Positions 53,760-64,000 of a DNA stretch of 64,000 bases are shown piece after piece; within the stretch, counting starts at the first letter, position 1; each line of letters starts with the position of its first letter. The DNA is taken from assembly GCA_029582165.1 (NCBI GenBank), contig CM055870.1:19322832-19386831 (forward strand), read 5' to 3'. This DNA comes from Portulaca oleracea (Eukaryota > Streptophyta > Magnoliopsida > Caryophyllales > Portulacaceae). The translations under genes were made by a program, and so were the position numbers. The notes under the pieces were generated by a model. The model made no database searches. It was not told where the DNA came from and was given only the letters and a program-made list of their open reading frames with translations.

Positions 53760-56700
53760 TATAGACACCGGGATTTGGCACATAAATATATAGCATTCCT
53801 ATATAAAAATAAAGCAAAAATAAAGAAGAAGAAGTCGGTCGATAAGTTAATTCAGACACCGGATTTTAGCATAGATTTTATATACTTTTATTATTTCTTT
53901 TTTATGTATTTTTAGTTAGAAAATTAGGAAAACGTGGTCCCATGTATTCTACATGCACAAGTTTACGTGAGGAATTGCATGCACAACTTTTACGTAATTA
54001 AAATGATAAAATCAGCCATGCATGCCATGCATGAGCTACGTAAAGGTGACATGCAAAGAAGCTCCAAGTGGTCTCAAGTTCAAAGCCTAGCAAAAGCATC
54101 CAAAAACATCAAATAAACATCAAATAAAGCATCTACCGTCCAAGTGTGAATAGGGGAATTTAGCATGTGCTTTATTCATGTTTCTACCGTCCAAGAATAT
54201 ATGAACCAAGCTGGATTCATCCCTCCCCACTCTTTAGGTCAATCGGCCATAAATACGTCCACAAATGGGTTAATTCACCATGTGCTACCGTCCATCACAT
54301 ACACCCCCTTTGCTACCATGGATTTTGTGCCAAGTTGACTACGAATTGGATGAATGCATGTATGTATATGTATGTTCATCCTCTCTTGAAGCCTCCTAAA
54401 ACCTATAAATACCCCCTCTTGCCAAAGCCAAACTCACCAACTCATTCACTCATTCTTCTCCTACACTCTCATCCTCCATCTCTCAATTCTCTCATTTCTC
54501 TAATCTCTCCATTCTTATCATTATTCTACCACCCTTTTCCCTATCACCTTTCCACCATTTTCTGACCATCTTAATCTCCATATGTTCACTTTCTTAAGCC
54601 TATAGTTCTGGAGCGTTACCGTTGTGGTGGGAAGAATGATGCTTGAGTTTTCGAGAGAAAATCAAAGAAAACGAAGCTTGGTCACTGTAGGGTTTGCATA
54701 TGACCTTGGCTAGGAGAGTCAACAACCTTGGTCTAACATTTCACCATGATTAATTAGGCTAAACCACTATTAATCACTAAAGAAATGACTTGAACACCAC
54801 CGAATAAAAATTGGATAAAGTAAACAAGATTTTGGGAGGAGAGGCTAGAGAGAATTCTCAAGCATGGAATTCAATATCATTCAAATCTGCCCAGCAAATG
54901 AGGGCTAACCAGTATATATACAAAATGGTCAAAGCCCAAAACACAGTCGTTTTGGCAGGCAAAATCGGCTGAAAAAGGGACCGGCTCGGGCGAGCCAAGT
55001 GACTTCGAGGAAGGTCGCGGGCGCCACCATGCAGGTCGCGGGCGCCACCATCTTGACCAGACGGATGGCTCGGGCGAGCCATCGCTTCACTCAGGCGAGC
55101 CTTGCCTCTGGTCGACAGTAGAGGTCAAAATGAGGTCGCGGGCGCGAAGTCCCTGGGCAGCAGGGTGGCTCGGGCGAGTCACGGGACGGCTCGAGCGAGT
55201 CGGTGTTCTGGGCAACTTTTCCCTGCCGACTTTAAACGCGCATAACTTCTTCATCCGGACTCCGTTTTCGACCCATAAGATATCGATGGAAAGCTCTCGG
55301 TGTTTACTTTAAGCTCCCAAAATTTGAGACCTATTGGATATAAATTGAAGGAGTTATGACCCAAAGTGTGAAGGCGCGTCCATTCCGACAACCCACGTTG
55401 ACCCTTTTCCGCTTATTCTTTCCGAAGGACTCCGAACCCTTTTGAAGGCCCAAAGTAGGTCCCGATGAGGACCCGTAGCTAGGGGTGTCCAACAAAAACC
55501 TAAACCAAAAACCATACCGCAAAACCGCATAAACCAAACCGGTCAAAGCGGTTAACCATTTGGATTTTTTGAAAATTGCGGTTTAGGTTAACCAAACCGG
55601 TATAAGCGGTTTAGGTTTCGGTTTGCATTTTTGTGAAACGGTTAACCGATCTTGATTAAATTAGGTGCAAAATTTGAAATTTTGAAGCAAAATGTTAATT
55701 TTTCTTCCTTACTTGTTACTTTAAATAACTAGAAACCGGCGGTTAACCATAAACCGAACCCAAAAAGCGGTTAACCATGTTATCAATGCGGTTTCGGTTT
55801 GGTTTCGGTTCCTAGTTTCCAAAAGAGGTTAACCACAAACCGGTTAACCGCATAAAGCGGTTTAGGTTTAGGTTTATAAAATTCGTAAACCGCAAAGGCG
55901 GTTAACCGTATACGCGGTTAACCGAAATTGCGGTTAACCGGTTTTGGACACCCCTACCCGTAGCTCCACTCCTATGGTTCGAGGTCCCATTTGAAGTGGA
56001 TGCCACACCCGGGGATGACCCGAATACGCTTCCAAGGTCCCGGGTCCGCCTTAAAATGCACGCCGCACCCGACCTTGAAGTCGTTTTCCTCTTGTTTTAT
56101 GAAGGGGGTGCGGAAAGGCTTGGAGACCATTGATTTCGATGCTCGGTCCCTATCCCGATACGTTCCAAGTTCATAGTCATATTCTATCCATCCTAAATCC
56201 CTACATAAATCTCCCATAAAACCTCCCAAAAACATCACAAAATCATCCTAAACCCTACAAAAAGAGTTCACTTTTCCTACCTTTTTTTATTCTTTTCCAT
56301 CACCTTTTTCTATAATTATTATCTCTATTTCTCCACTCTCTCAAACCTCTTATCTCTATTCTCATCTTACTTCCAATTATCCCCCATAAATACCACAAAA
56401 CTCCATAAAAAGCCTAAACCTTTCTAATACCCAAAACACCACAAAAAGAACATTTTTTACACTTTCCTCGCCTTTTTTTCATCCATCTTTTTCAGGCATT
56501 ATTTTGGCATTTTCAAGAAGAGTATTTAAGGCTTTCAAAGGCATTCAAAGAGGCTACTTCAAAGGCTAGGCAAGGCTTCCCTAAAGAAAGGTCACAATGT
56601 AAGCTTATAATTGTTACCCTTTTATATAAATAAAGTATACATGTTGTATTTTCTTTCATTCTTATTTTTGCATGTTTAATGAAGTAATTCTATAAAGTTC

Positions 56701-56901
56701 TTATTTATTCTCTTTTCCAAACTTTATAAAAGCACACTTAAAACTTTTAGTAGAGTCTTTCCTTTTGTGAGAGGCGAACTCCTAAAGTTCCTACTTTTCG
56801 AATTCGTAGCATTACCCCCGAATCCACCCTTGGGTTTTGTAGACATAGTCTTTCTTTCTTTTCTCTTTGGTTTGTCTTGGCTTTTCCCTTAAAAAGTCAA
56901 G
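53760..56901 (+). mobile_element. Tat/Ogre-type LTR with insertions
   Basis: Starts TATAGACACCGGGATTTGGC after the polypurine tract. TATA box CTATAAATAC at 54401-54410; U5 block AATTCGTAGCATTACCCCCG (56801-56820); ends before TGGCGACTCC (56902-56911). At about 3.1 kb it is inflated by a hAT element (55480-55956) and probably by another LTR-like piece around 54700-55470, which has GCTCGGGCGAGC at 54984 and 55068 and a variant at 55168, plus repeated GGTCGCGGGCGCCACCAT. If the TGGCGACTCC after it is a primer site, this could also be a 5' LTR; the polypurine tract before it favours a 3' LTR. Confidence 0.55.
55480..55956. mobile_element. hAT-type MITE filled with GGTTAACC words
   Basis: Ends TAGGGGTGTCCAA and TTGGACACCCCTA are perfect 13-bp inverted repeats. 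The flanks are a perfect 8-bp target-site duplication CCCGTAGC (55472-55479 and 55957-55964), which defines hAT. The 477-bp interior is crowded with GGTTAACC, AACCGGT and GCGGTT words, often palindromic, in both orientations. No transposase. Confidence 0.9.
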
Positions 56902-58716
56902 TGGCGACTCCCATTTCAAACTAAAAGCATATCGGGTTGCATAAACTATGGTAAAACATTGTTTTACAATGTACCGATGCAACTTTAAGGCTTTTCTTTA
57001 TATATTTCTAAATAATGTTTGCATAAATTTCTTTCTTCTAAGCCTAACATTTAAATGAGCAAATTGGATTAAATTTGGAAGAGTTTGGAACAAGTGGATG
57101 TTCACTCTTAAAGGTTTAATTCTAATGACTTATAAAATGCACAAGTAAAGGGAAATTAATTTTACAAATATTATTCTTGAAATGTGTAATTAAAATTCCT
57201 TATAGGGTCTTTTTCAAAGGTTCAAATCATAGCACAAATCACCGAATCACACCCCAATCCAACGTGGACGTTCAGAAGCCCGAATGGCGAGGAAAAATGT
57301 CCACAGGTCGACAGTCTGCCATTGCCGATGTCGTATACTAACGAAAAGGAAAGAGTGAGGGAGATGAAAACAGGAGGGTAACAATAATTGGAGTTGTTAG
57401 AAATTGCTCTTTTCTTCATTTTATAGCAGATATCTTTGAAACCAAGAAGTGAATTTATGAAATTTTGACTAGACAAAATGTGGTTGTGCTCTCGATTTGT
57501 GTTTAGCCTCTGGGTTGTTGGATGGGAATGGAGATTGAAGAATAACAACTGAGGGATAGAGAGAGAAAAAGAGGAAGATGTCTATACTTACGAAGAGAAA
57601 GAGAGATTGGGAAGATAACCTGACTAATTAATAGGCCAGCTAAAACATAGCTCAAAGCCTACTTGGAAAATTGAGGGAGGTTACCTGCTGTGGCAGATTA
57701 AAGTAGAGGTAGAGGGGATTTTTGACTAATTTAGAACATTGGGTGTCAATTTTGACAATTCTTAAAGTATAGTTGCAATTTTGACTAAATTGAAAAGTTT
57801 CGTGGCATTTTTGTTCAAGCACTCCTAGTTATCACACATGAAGTTTTTTCGTCCTATGTCTGATTTGTCTAGGTTTAGAATGGTCCAAACCCATATGGTA
57901 ATTGTATATGTAGTAGTTTGAAATGCATTTTTCTTCCACTGTATCTGTAGCCATTGGTGCACATATTGGTTGTTCCTTGTTTGTAAATGTAAACTGCAAT
58001 AATATTCTCCTTGTGATAAAGTAGAAATGGAATCATTGTTGTGTTATCGGTATTATCTTTCATTGTCCTGTCTCCTATAGCGTAGTGACGCATTTGCTGC
58101 ATATCTACTCTAGCACATTTATCTCATGTAACTTTTTTGATTCATCCTCTTCATGCATGTTCTTTGTGTAATTAGTACTGTGAGTCTGTGCCTACTTTCT
58201 GACATGGCTTGCAACGGCCCTAATGCAATTGGAAATGTACCCTTCGACAATGGGAAGGTAAATAAAGTACTACTATACCACTGCTTTGGTAGTTAATTGC
58301 ATTTACGGCAATATATGGTTCCTAAATCATTATGCTATGGAAAAGAAGACAAAAGAGTGGGGAGGCATCGATCTCCTGTGGCTATACTCGTGAGCTGTGG
58401 CCTTGAGAAAGGTATATCTTTGATTTATGCCATTGTTTTCATCTTAGAGTTTATGTTTTCAGGTTGCATAATCTGTTATTGTCAAAAGATCATTTTATGC
58501 CATCTGAATGCTGGGGATCCCCATGGGTATTTGGCTTTCATTCTGCATTTTTAAGGTGAAGTAGTTTATCATAAGAATATGAGATTAATTTCTAATAAAA
58601 TAACAAGGTCTTTTTGGAGGTGTATTGGTTTGGGTAGGTTAAGTTTAAGTCCTTGTGTGAATCTAGATTCTATCAAAGAATATGCCACCCTCCATGAAAT
58701 TTTTCTAAGTTTAACT
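56902..58716. other. Sequence after the Tat/Ogre LTR, then AT-rich DNA without a recognised gene
   Basis: TGGCGACTCC at 56902-56911 is primer-site like, but no gag follows. At 57540-57620 the - strand has a CT-rich leader with a donor-like CTTCGTAAGTATAG, which might be a gene 5' end. At 58206, ATGGCTTGCAACGGCCCTAA runs to AAG|GTAAAT (about 58257), a possible small exon. None of these can be assigned to a family. Confidence 0.3.
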
Positions 58717-59069
58717 CCAAAAAATTACTCGGAGGTACCCTAACTTTTGGTGAAATGTTTTTCAGGTATTCCAACTTTTCAAAACTAATTTTGGGGTATC
58801 CTTACTTTTTGGGTTAGAAATTATTAGGTGTTCTTTCGGTGATCAATTTGGTTAAGTGACCGAAATACCCTTGTTCTTCCATTTTTTAAGAAATACCTTT
58901 AAATAAGAAGAATAAGGGTATTTCGATCACTTAATAAAATTGATGGCCGGAAAAAGCACCAAATAATTACTAACCCTAAAATAAGGGTACCTCAAAATGA
59001 GTTTTGAAAAGTTGGGGTACCGAAAAATAGTTTCTCCAAATATTGGGGTACCTCCGAGTAATTTTTTGG
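58717..59069. mobile_element. Foldback MITE, 353 bp
   Basis: Ends CCAAAAAATTACTCGGAGGT and its complement; the two halves pair along most of the 353 bp (for example GACCGAAATACCCTTGTTCT against AATAAGGGTATTTCGATC). Flanking TTTAACT at 58710-58716 and 59070-59076 gives a 7-bp target-site duplication. The superfamily is not clear from this. Confidence 0.8.
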
Positions 59070-59263
59070 TTTAACTTAGTTGCCTGTATGGTTCTTTTTT
59101 CTTTCTTTTTTTTTTTAAAAGATCATTTTCTTTAAATATGTACTGCTAACGGCTAAGTATTTACTAGTTGTGTTCTTATAACAATTAAGAAGTATGCTTT
59201 CCTTCTTTTATTTTTCAGTTTATCAATGTGTGACAATTTGCAATCGCATACGTTCCTGCAGCA

Positions 59264-59345
59264 CAGTGGTCTGGTCTAGTAGTCTAGTTTGCGGTTACTA
59301 TGTAGTCAGAGTTCGCGTGCTCGAATCCTGCTAGCCCCTCAGAAG
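59264..59345 (+). repeat. Possible SINE head (tRNA-like)
   Basis: GTGGTCTGGTCTAGTAGTCT resembles a pol III A box region, and GTGCTCGAATCCTG (about 59318-59331) resembles a B box, about 45 bp apart. This is the form of a tRNA-derived SINE head. No clear 3' tail or TSD seen, so only a suggestion. Confidence 0.35.
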
Positions 59346-59564
59346 TTCTATTTCGTTTTCCTTTTCAATTTTTGAACTTAAAATTTGCAAATCCGTCTAT
59401 TTTAGTTCTTTTCAGTTTTTTCTCTTCAATTTTTGTTTCTTTTCAATTTTTTTTGACCTCATCAAATTTTAGTTCCATTTTAGTGTAATTTATTGAATTT
59501 CCAATTTAGATTGGTTAAGTGTGATTATGTAGTATAATTCTAAAAAATATTACCCTATTTGCTA

Positions 59565-59779
59565 CTCCCTCTGTCCCAAATTAATTGACACTTTGACAAA
59601 ATTTTGATCGTAAATTACTCACAAATCATAATGAGTTACAATATGAAGTTACCATCATTAGAAAGATACTTTACTAAACATTATGATTGAGGTAATTTCA
59701 TTTTGTAACTCGTTATAATTTGTGAATAATTAGCGGTCAAAATTTAGTCAAAATGTCAATTAATTTGGAGCGGAGGGAG
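59565..59779. mobile_element. Stowaway-type MITE
   Basis: 215 bp with ends CTCCCTCTGTCCCAAATTAA and the complement of TTAATTTGGAGCGGAGGGAG, flanked by TA on each side (59563-59564, 59780-59781). CTCCCTCYGTCCC with a TA duplication is diagnostic of Stowaway (Tc1/mariner). The two halves fold back on each other. Confidence 0.9.
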
Positions 59780-59781
59780 TA

Positions 59782-61241
59782 TTAGTTAGTTGATTTAGCG
59801 GAATTTGTCTATTAAACTTGAAAATTTAGCCTGATATTTTTTTTAAAAGTTTTATTTTGTTCTCAACTCTCTCATAATTTTCTTTTAATTTGTTCAATTT
59901 TTAATTTGGATTGGTTTAAATATAATTAGTTTGAATCAGATTTGCTTGAATAAGTGTTATTGTAATCCCTTTTTTCAGTTTAAATAGAAATATATTTCGA
60001 AAAACAACCTACTCAATCACAATTTTCTTCAAGTTCATTATGTAAATTTTCTTTTGAATGAAGAAAATAAGAAGCATAGTCTTTAACAACATTAACCAAT
60101 CAATGCACGTAATCCTGGACCATAATAACCGGTCAATGCAAATAATATTATAAATTTTATAAATTATTATTTTAAAATTTTTATGTTTGACTTTGAACTC
60201 ACTTGATTTCATTTTTAGATTCGCCACTGATAGAGTTGATCTATGGGTGAAATTCTGGAACAAAACTGTTTTACTACAGACTGACTTTGCCTAGTAGGTT
60301 TTGTCCTCTCTTTTTATGTTTCTGGCCCCAGATATTAATTAAGTTGCAAGAGATAGCAGTTTAGATTCAAATAAAAATGGCAGTGTATAATGGATTGTTA
60401 CAACCGGAGTGTTTGGTTTCGATTTGCAGTTTATTTTGCACTTTTAGTGATAAGTTAATGTTAACAACCTACTTCAGGGGCCATGTCACTCCTATCTCAT
60501 CAGTGAAGGATTTAACTCATTTAAGATAGGGTCATCAATAACTATGAAGCTACATATATTTAGTTCGGTAGCACCATTTCTTCGTTCCTGTAGGTTGTTC
60601 TAGTTAAAATATCTAGAGATTTTTTTTCTGCCGTTTGTTTTATATGTTTACATCATACTCTGCATAAGTTGTGGAGGTGGGGGAATAAACTGAAGTTACT
60701 CCGTCAGATGTAGACCAAAATAATAATTATAAACATATTGTTTGATCTGATCTCTTGGTGACTTTAGTTGATAACACTTAATGAAGCATTCCTTGTAAGA
60801 TCTTTGAAAGAAATTCTGAAGTTCAGGTGATTCATTTATTCTCCTACCTATACCTTGCTGCAGATGCTGTCTGTGTGCCTCTGTATTCTCTTGTTTGCTT
60901 GTCCTTTTGGGTGCCCATGGTGTAGAGCTTGCTTAGTCTTTGCTGAAATTTCGACTGGACCTTAAAAGTAGAGAATCCATGTTACTTGCCTTGTGGTTTG
61001 TTTGATGATAGCTCCGTGAATATTACTTTAAGATTGGTATAATGAACCCTAATTTAATGTTTTCAGCATAACTCTGAATTCTGAACTTATTACTCCTGTC
61101 CTTTTGAACTCATAGAACAATTTCTTGTATGAGCTCCTAGCTTATATCTGTCGTGTTTACAGGTGCATAGACACACAGATACAGCAATGAGAAGTATCCT
61201 TGGGTTGTGAGTTAGGCTGCTGCCGAACTGAATCGCGGGAT
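59782..61241. other. AT-rich non-coding DNA
   Basis: No gene, repeat pair or element end recognised. Acceptor-like TTTACAG|GTGCATAG occurs near 61160, so part of the stretch could be intronic, but no exon is supported. Confidence 0.3.
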
Positions 61242-61250
61242 TTTATTTTA

Positions 61251-62492
61251 GGGTTTTTGGATGCTAATATACTAAATTTTCGGGGTGTTGGATAATGATA
61301 CGCTGAACTTTAACCGTTGACAATAATACATTGTACTTTGGGAGGTGTTGAATAATAATAAACCCAGAACTAGGGGTGTTCATATTCCGGTCCGGACCGG
61401 TTAACCCAAAAAACCCGGACCAAAAACCCGGACCAAACCCGGACTGGATGGTAACCGGTCCGGTTTTCGGTCCAAGTATTTTTAGTTTTCGGGTTTCAGT
61501 CCGGGTCGGTCTAAACCCGGAAAAACCCAAACCCGGACCGAAAACCCAATTATGATAAAATTTAAATTTTTATACCATAAAATCATATTATTATAGCCTA
61601 GAAAGATTATTCTATTTCCTAAATTTAATGATCCTTTGAGTCCTAAATTGATATAATATTCACGTAAATGGAAAACAATGATTACATTTTGGTAAACTTT
61701 AATATAATGTATCTTTTTCAATTTATCATTGTCAACTTTTAGTATTATATATCATAAATTGGGTCTATTTACAATATCAAAAAACATGTTCTTCCTAACA
61801 ATAGACATACATAATTATTTAATTTGTCTATTTACAAATTTTATCAGAAAAATTTCAATAAGATCTCAATCGGTCCAAACCGGTCTGGATTGGTCCGGAC
61901 CAAATGCTCATCGGGTTGGTCTGGGTTGGGACCGGTTGTTTTCGGCCCGGTCTTTGGTCCAACTTTTTTGCTATTTCGGGTTTCGATCTGGTCCAGTTCG
62001 GTCCGGTCTGGTCCGGGTTTGACCCAATGAACACCCCTACCCAGAACGATTCCAGCAATGACTGACTCGATGACAATCTTACTTAGCTAGTGGAAGAGAT
62101 GAATTGACCCAAAAATATTTAAATTTATGACATGTCAGCTAATCCACACCTAAGCAAAGAGAATCAACTTTGAAAAGAGTAAAAAAAAAACATAAAATCG
62201 CATTTGCATGCATAAACGTGTTTTTGCTGAGATATTGTTGTTATAGTTGCATAAAATCATCTTTGCTTAAGTAAATTAGCCGACATGTCAAAATTTAGAT
62301 ATTATTTAGCCAATTTATCTTCTCGGCGCGCCCCGTATGATCGCCACCAAGTCAACCACCATCGAAATCGTTTCGGTACATTATTGTCCAACACCCCTCA
62401 AAATTCAGTGCATTATTATTGTCCAAGGTCAAAATTTAGTGCATTATCGTCCAATACCTCAAAAATTTAACATATTATCATCCAAAAAAACC
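61251..62492. mobile_element. MULE-type MITE split by a nested hAT
   Basis: Left end GGGTTTTTGGATGCTAATAT (61251) and right end (complement) GGTTTTTTTGGATGATAATA (62492) belong to inverted repeats of about 110 bp. Flanks: perfect 9-bp duplication TTTATTTTA (61242-61250 and 62493-62501). The TIRs are diverged, so this is older than the MULE at 24 kb. The hAT at 61371-62039 sits just inside the left TIR. Confidence 0.8.
61371..62039. mobile_element. hAT-type MITE filled with CCGGTCCGG words
   Basis: Ends TAGGGGTGTTCAT and ATGAACACCCCTA are perfect; flanks CCCAGAAC (61363-61370 and 62040-62047) are a perfect 8-bp TSD. Both subterminal zones are dense in GGTCCGGACC, AAACCCGGACC and CGGTCCGG, while the middle is AT-rich. 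669 bp, no transposase; nested in a MULE. Confidence 0.9.
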
Positions 62493-62591
62493 TTTATTTT
62501 AATGCATCAAACAGCAATGAGAATGACCACTTATCAATTATTTTAGGATGTATAATAATGGAAACATTCTTTAATTGTTATAATAGTCTTT

Positions 62592-63510
62592 CGATTTTGC
62601 TAAATGTCGCCCTACGGGCGATGGTTAAACAGTATCTAAATTTGTTTTATATCTTATTTTAGATGAGAATCTAAATTGATTTTATATCATAATATCTATT
62701 ATATACTACTTTCCTATTAGAAAAATAAAATCATGTCTAATTAATTATTTTTAATTGTACTTCATGTTATTACTTAAATTTGATTGAGACAAGATTTTAT
62801 TTTTCAAAGAATTTGATCCCTCATGAAAACTTTAATTCCCTAATATGAGTCGTTCCATTAATAATTAGCATATTGATTTTGTGCAAACTTCACGTCACAC
62901 ATTCTTATAATCTTATTTTCTATTAACTTGGCTTGTCAAAATATATTTATCGTCAATAATTATGCTCCATTTATCAAAAAGTATAAAAGCTCTTGTTCTC
63001 CATTACTTAGCTCATGGTTGAGCCTCAATGCTGAAGATTTTGCGCAAAATCTTCCTTAAGTAAATGAAAATTGGGGTCTGAATGACAAGTAGTCGATAAT
63101 TCACAACCAATATTTGTACTTCCTCCGTTCCATATTAATTATCGTCTTTGGAAATTGTACAATCGAATTTCAAAAATTTTAACCATAAATCTCACAATAT
63201 TTAAAATGAATTGTTACCTAAAATTACTACCATTAGATTCATAAAGAAATATACTATCATAAAATTTAATTTTGCAATTGTTAATAATATATCATGTGAG
63301 AAGTATCAACCAAAGAGTGATATTGAAACCGTAATAATAGATCTTATCATTGCTTAAATTAATTAGACATGATTTTATTTTTCTAATAGGAAAGTAGTAT
63401 ATAATAGATATTATGATATAAAATCAATTTAGATTCTCACCAAAAATAAGATATAAAACAAATTTAGATACTCTTTATCCATCACCCTTAGGCGATATTT
63501 AGCAAAACCG
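62592..63510. mobile_element. MULE-type MITE, 919 bp
   Basis: Terminal inverted repeats of about 170 bp (62592-62760 and 63345-63510) start CGATTTTGCTAAATGTCGCC and, on the other side, CGGTTTTGCTAAATATCGCC. Flanking 9-mers ATAGTCTTT and ATAATCTTT agree at 8 of 9. The interior has a TATA-like GTATAAAAG (about 62981), a perfect 22-bp palindrome at 63033-63054 (arm GAAGATTTTGC) and half a Stowaway-like MITE (63118 onward). No transposase. Confidence 0.8.
63118..63300. mobile_element. Half of a Stowaway-like MITE
   Basis: ACTTCCTCCGTTCCATATTA starts a typical left end, but the matching GGAACGGAGG right end is absent. The complementary half of this family is seen at 42132-42159. Confidence 0.45.
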
Positions 63511-64000
63511 ATAATCTTTTATTACTCAATCGTTCCTGAGTTTGAACTTCTGCTTACTCTTTGATGTTGTCTTTATTTATAAGATACATGTAATGCAAAC
63601 ATTGAAGCTTAAGAGAGGGAGTGCAGCTGGGTTGGCTTATTTTACAATGCATAAGTTGCTTAAAATTGATTGTAACTTCATTGCTGTCTATTAGCGGTAT
63701 TAGGTGTCTACTTGTTAAACTTAGATGTTTACTGTTCTTATTGGTATTCTTATTATTCTTAGTAGTAATACTTTTTTTTTCAATTATTTAAAGGTTCAAA
63801 TCAAATTAGTATTCCCAACGAAAGTTGCAGAAATCTCTATACTACTATTATTAAAAATTATTTAAAATTTTAATTATGAACTGCTCAACAACATATATAA
63901 TTATGTATTTTACAAAAGTACTATTAAGAAACTTTGTTATAAAAATCACTGTCTTAAAAATTATAATGCACAAACTCTATAATCACAATAATATATTGGA
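63511..64000. other. AT-rich non-coding end of window
   Basis: Nothing recognised apart from the TSD of the preceding element. Confidence 0.3.

Noticed and set aside
1..64000. CRISPR arrays, operons, ribosome binding sites, rRNA and complete tRNA genes
   Set aside because: None seen; the DNA is plant nuclear, and its tandem arrays are LTR or MITE repeats. The only tRNA-like signals are retroelement primer sites and one possible SINE head.

Overview
This is nuclear DNA of a flowering plant, most likely a eudicot. It is AT-rich, packed with plant-type LTR retrotransposons (Athila and Tat/Ogre lineages of Ty3/gypsy, plus Ty1/copia), Helitron pieces, hAT, MULE and Stowaway elements, and it shows no bacterial-style gene packing. 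I recognise no intact host protein-coding gene. The genus cannot be read from the sequence.

The most interesting content is a cluster of MIR399 microRNA loci between about 25.5 and 49.6 kb. miR399 is the phosphate-starvation microRNA that acts on PHO2/UBC24. I find nine hairpins or relics in two classes. Class A (A1 28.9 kb, A2 42.5 kb, A3 49.4 kb) lies on the + strand, with the mature miRNA core TGCCAAAGGAGA on the 3' arm followed by TTTGC. Class B (B1 25.5, B2 27.5, B3 36.8, B6 45.3, B4 46.0, B5 48.9 kb) lies on the - strand, with the same core followed by ATTGCCCTG or a decayed form. Four of the class B copies keep a PHR1-type site GCATATGC (P1BS) roughly 115-190 bp upstream, and three keep a recognisable TATA box 60-75 bp upstream. 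The best functional candidates are A3 and B3; B2, B4, B5 and B6 look decayed. The cluster grew by segmental duplication: the block B2-A1-B3 (27.5-37.1 kb) is the counterpart of B4-B5/A3-(lost B) (46.0-52.0 kb), and a third partial unit lies around 42.5-46 kb.

Layout. 0.4-2.5 kb: LTR and leader of a Tat/Ogre-type element with three tandem-repeat families. 3.3-4.0 kb: hAT element. 5.7-6.9 kb: Helitron Rep/helicase pseudogene on the - strand, still showing an intron. 9.9-21.2 kb: one degraded Athila-type element on + (5' LTR, tRNA-Asp PBS, gag, protease, RT, RNase H, integrase, env-like ORF), whose 3' LTR is missing. 21.2-23.9 kb: Tat/Ogre 5' LTR and leader on -. 24.0-25.1 kb: a young MULE with perfect 86-bp terminal inverted repeats, carrying a signal-peptide-like coding fragment. 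25.5-52.5 kb: the MIR399 cluster, interrupted by a gag-only copia element (29.05-33.26 kb, perfect TSD, empty-site paralogue present), a second truncated copia (37.2-38.35 kb), Helitron-like ends (38.4-42.0 kb) and a MULE-like insertion (46.9-48.2 kb). 53.0-56.9 kb: 3' end and LTR of a Tat/Ogre element, with a hAT insertion. 57-64 kb: mostly non-coding DNA with small DNA transposons, including a hAT nested inside a MULE.

The coding pieces all belong to transposons and are broken by stops or frameshifts, except the long RNase H-integrase reading frame at 14.7-16.7 kb. The biological theme is therefore a small-RNA gene family that is duplicating, decaying and being cut up by transposons.
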